Assembly: GCA_934338765.1 (NCBI GenBank)
Contig: CAKRHL010000092.1
Coordinates: 1-7,960 of the forward strand
From: an uncultured Lachnospiraceae bacterium
Lineage (GTDB): Bacteria > Bacillota > Clostridia > Lachnospirales > Lachnospiraceae
Reading direction: 5' to 3'
DNA: 7,960 bases
The translations under genes and the position numbers were made by a program. Positions 7,388 to 7,960 of this stretch are shown piece after piece. A model generated the notes under the pieces. That model did not search any database. It had not been told where the DNA came from and was given only the letters and a program-made list of their open reading frames with translations. Position 1 is the first letter of the stretch. Every line of letters begins with the position of its first letter.

Positions 7388-7416
7388 ATTTTAACTGTTT
7401 TTTGGGAATTTATCAA
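7388..7416 (-). promoter_or_regulatory. Sigma-A promoter of the mraZ/dcw operon
   Basis: On the minus strand TTGATA (7416-7411) and TAAAAT (7393-7388) are separated by exactly 17 bases; each hexamer matches the sigma-A consensus at five of six positions. The stretch upstream of the -35 box (about 7445-7418) is very rich in A tracts and may act as an UP element. The predicted start of transcription is near 7381, leaving a leader of about 65 bases before mraZ. Confidence 0.85.
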
Positions 7417-7443
7417 GACTTTTTCTATAATTTATTAATTTTT

Positions 7444-7463
7444 TTGTCACACTTGTGTCACAA
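7444..7463. repeat. 20-base imperfect palindrome upstream of the mraZ promoter
   Basis: TTGTCACACTTGTGTCACAA pairs with itself at eight of ten positions per half (TTGT and ACAC with GTGT and ACAA), with a single mismatch in each arm and an unpaired TT centre. It lies 28 bases upstream of the -35 box. It has the symmetry of a site for a dimeric regulator, but I cannot name one. Confidence 0.5.
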
Positions 7464-7588
7464 TTTACGACATATCTTTGGGAATACGCCCCACTTGAAG
7501 GCAGGTACACGGTGGCACGTTCCTCAAACACTGCGATAGCAGAGTATATAGATTTTCAACTATGGGATAATTTGAACAAAATAAAAAT

Positions 7589-7624
7589 GGTTGCCCTCTA
7601 CAGTGTTCTTTGTAAAGGGCAACC
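7589..7624 (-). terminator. Rho-independent terminator of ruvB, possibly bidirectional
   Basis: A perfect 9-base-pair stem (7589-7597 with 7616-7624; GGTTGCCCT and AGGGCAACC) continues, after one mismatch, into five more pairs including one G-U, closed by a six-base loop. In the ruvB direction it is followed by ATTTTTATTTT, a good U-tract, 46 bases after the ruvB stop. On the plus strand the stem is followed by GTTTTTTTC, so it could stop transcription from either side. No plus-strand gene that needs it is visible. Confidence 0.9.
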
Positions 7625-7670
7625 GTTTTTTTCATTTCTATTAGTATTGTGTATTTAATATATTCTGTTT

Positions 7671-7960
7671 TTAAGCTTCCGGCTTCTCGATTCCGAAGTG
7701 GCGGTATGCCAGATCAGACGCCATCCGCCCTCTCGGTGTTCGCAGGATCAGACCATTCTGTACCAGATATGGCTCATACACGTCCTCCAGAGTTCCGGCA
7801 TCTTCTCCAATAGAGACTGCAAGAGTCTCCAGTCCCACCGGCCCTCCACCAAAATGATGGATCATGGTTTCAATGATCTGACGATCTGTGTTATCCAGTC
7901 CCAATTTGTCTACTTCCAGAAGATCCAGTGCAAAGTCCGTTACTTTCTTGTCAATCCTGC
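7671..7960 (-). CDS. ruvB: Holliday junction branch migration helicase RuvB, C-terminal part (cut by window edge)
   Basis: RuvB is the AAA+ motor of the RuvAB complex that drives branch migration of Holliday junctions. The last 95 codons are present, reading in frame from the window edge to TAA at 7673-7671; the ATPase core lies beyond base 7960. The visible part is the winged-helix C-terminal domain that contacts DNA. It contains [29 protein letters not shown] and [16 protein letters not shown], all diagnostic of the family. An apparent TTG start at 7904 is internal to this frame and not a true start. The gene is on the same strand as the dcw genes but is separated from them by a strong terminator, so it probably ends an upstream ruvAB-type transcript. 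Confidence 0.96.
   Translation of the reverse strand, partial: RIDKKVTDFALDLLEVDKLGLDNTDRQIIETMIHHFGGGPVGLETLAVSIGEDAGTLEDVYEPYLVQNGLILRTPRGRMASDLAYRHFGIEKPEA

Larger units (their letters stand above)
7317..7670. other. Intergenic region between ruvB and mraZ (354 bases)
   Basis: This stretch holds no supportable gene. From the ruvB side it contains the terminator hairpin (7589-7624), then about 125 bases (7464-7588) in which I see no convincing element. An imperfect palindrome (7444-7463), an AT-rich block, the mraZ promoter (7388-7416), the MraZ repeats (7355-7379) and the mraZ ribosome binding site follow. Short open frames on the plus strand here have no recognisable protein features. 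Confidence 0.8.

Noticed and set aside
7543..7571. A second minus-strand promoter with TATACT at 7548-7543
   Set aside because: No acceptable -35 hexamer lies 16-19 bases upstream, and there is no extended -10.
7455..7658. Short plus-strand ORFs between ruvB and mraZ
   Set aside because: They run through the terminator hairpin and promoter and have no ribosome binding site or recognisable protein features.
1..7960. Mobile elements, CRISPR arrays, phage genes, tRNA or rRNA genes
   Set aside because: No transposase motifs, spaced repeat arrays, clover-leaf structures or rRNA signatures were found; the window is a conserved chromosomal housekeeping locus.

Overview
This window holds the 5' part of a dcw (division and cell wall) cluster, all on the minus strand, preceded by the 3' end of ruvB. 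Gene order, gene types and mid-range GC fit an endospore-type member of the Clostridia, most likely a Lachnospiraceae-like Firmicute. That placement is inferred from protein motifs and synteny, not from any search.

Layout in the direction of transcription (high to low coordinates): ruvB C-terminus (7960-7671); a strong rho-independent hairpin (7589-7624); an intergenic stretch of about 350 bases carrying a good sigma-A promoter and, just downstream of it, three repeats at exactly 10-base spacing that look like the MraZ operator; mraZ (7316-6891); rsmH (6844-5909); a 177-base gap containing three inverted repeats; an ftsL-like gene (5731-5189); two tandem class B penicillin-binding proteins (5158-3179 and about 3123-1363); mraY (1259-285); and the first 84 codons of murD (254 to the window edge).

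The genes cooperate in septal wall synthesis. MraZ likely autoregulates the operon. RsmH methylates 16S rRNA. FtsL scaffolds the divisome. The two PBPs are transpeptidases. MraY makes lipid I from UDP-MurNAc-pentapeptide, and MurD adds D-Glu during synthesis of that precursor. Compared with the Bacillus subtilis order (mraZ-rsmH-ftsL-pbpB-spoVD-murE-mraY-murD), murE is missing between the second PBP and mraY.

I see no mobile element, CRISPR array, phage gene, tRNA or rRNA, and no clearly novel system. The observations most worth checking are the MraZ operator, a conserved cysteine set in both PBPs that resembles the redox pair of SpoVD, the lack of PASTA domains in both PBPs, an out-of-frame start with the best ribosome binding site at the second PBP, and the hairpin-rich gap between rsmH and ftsL.
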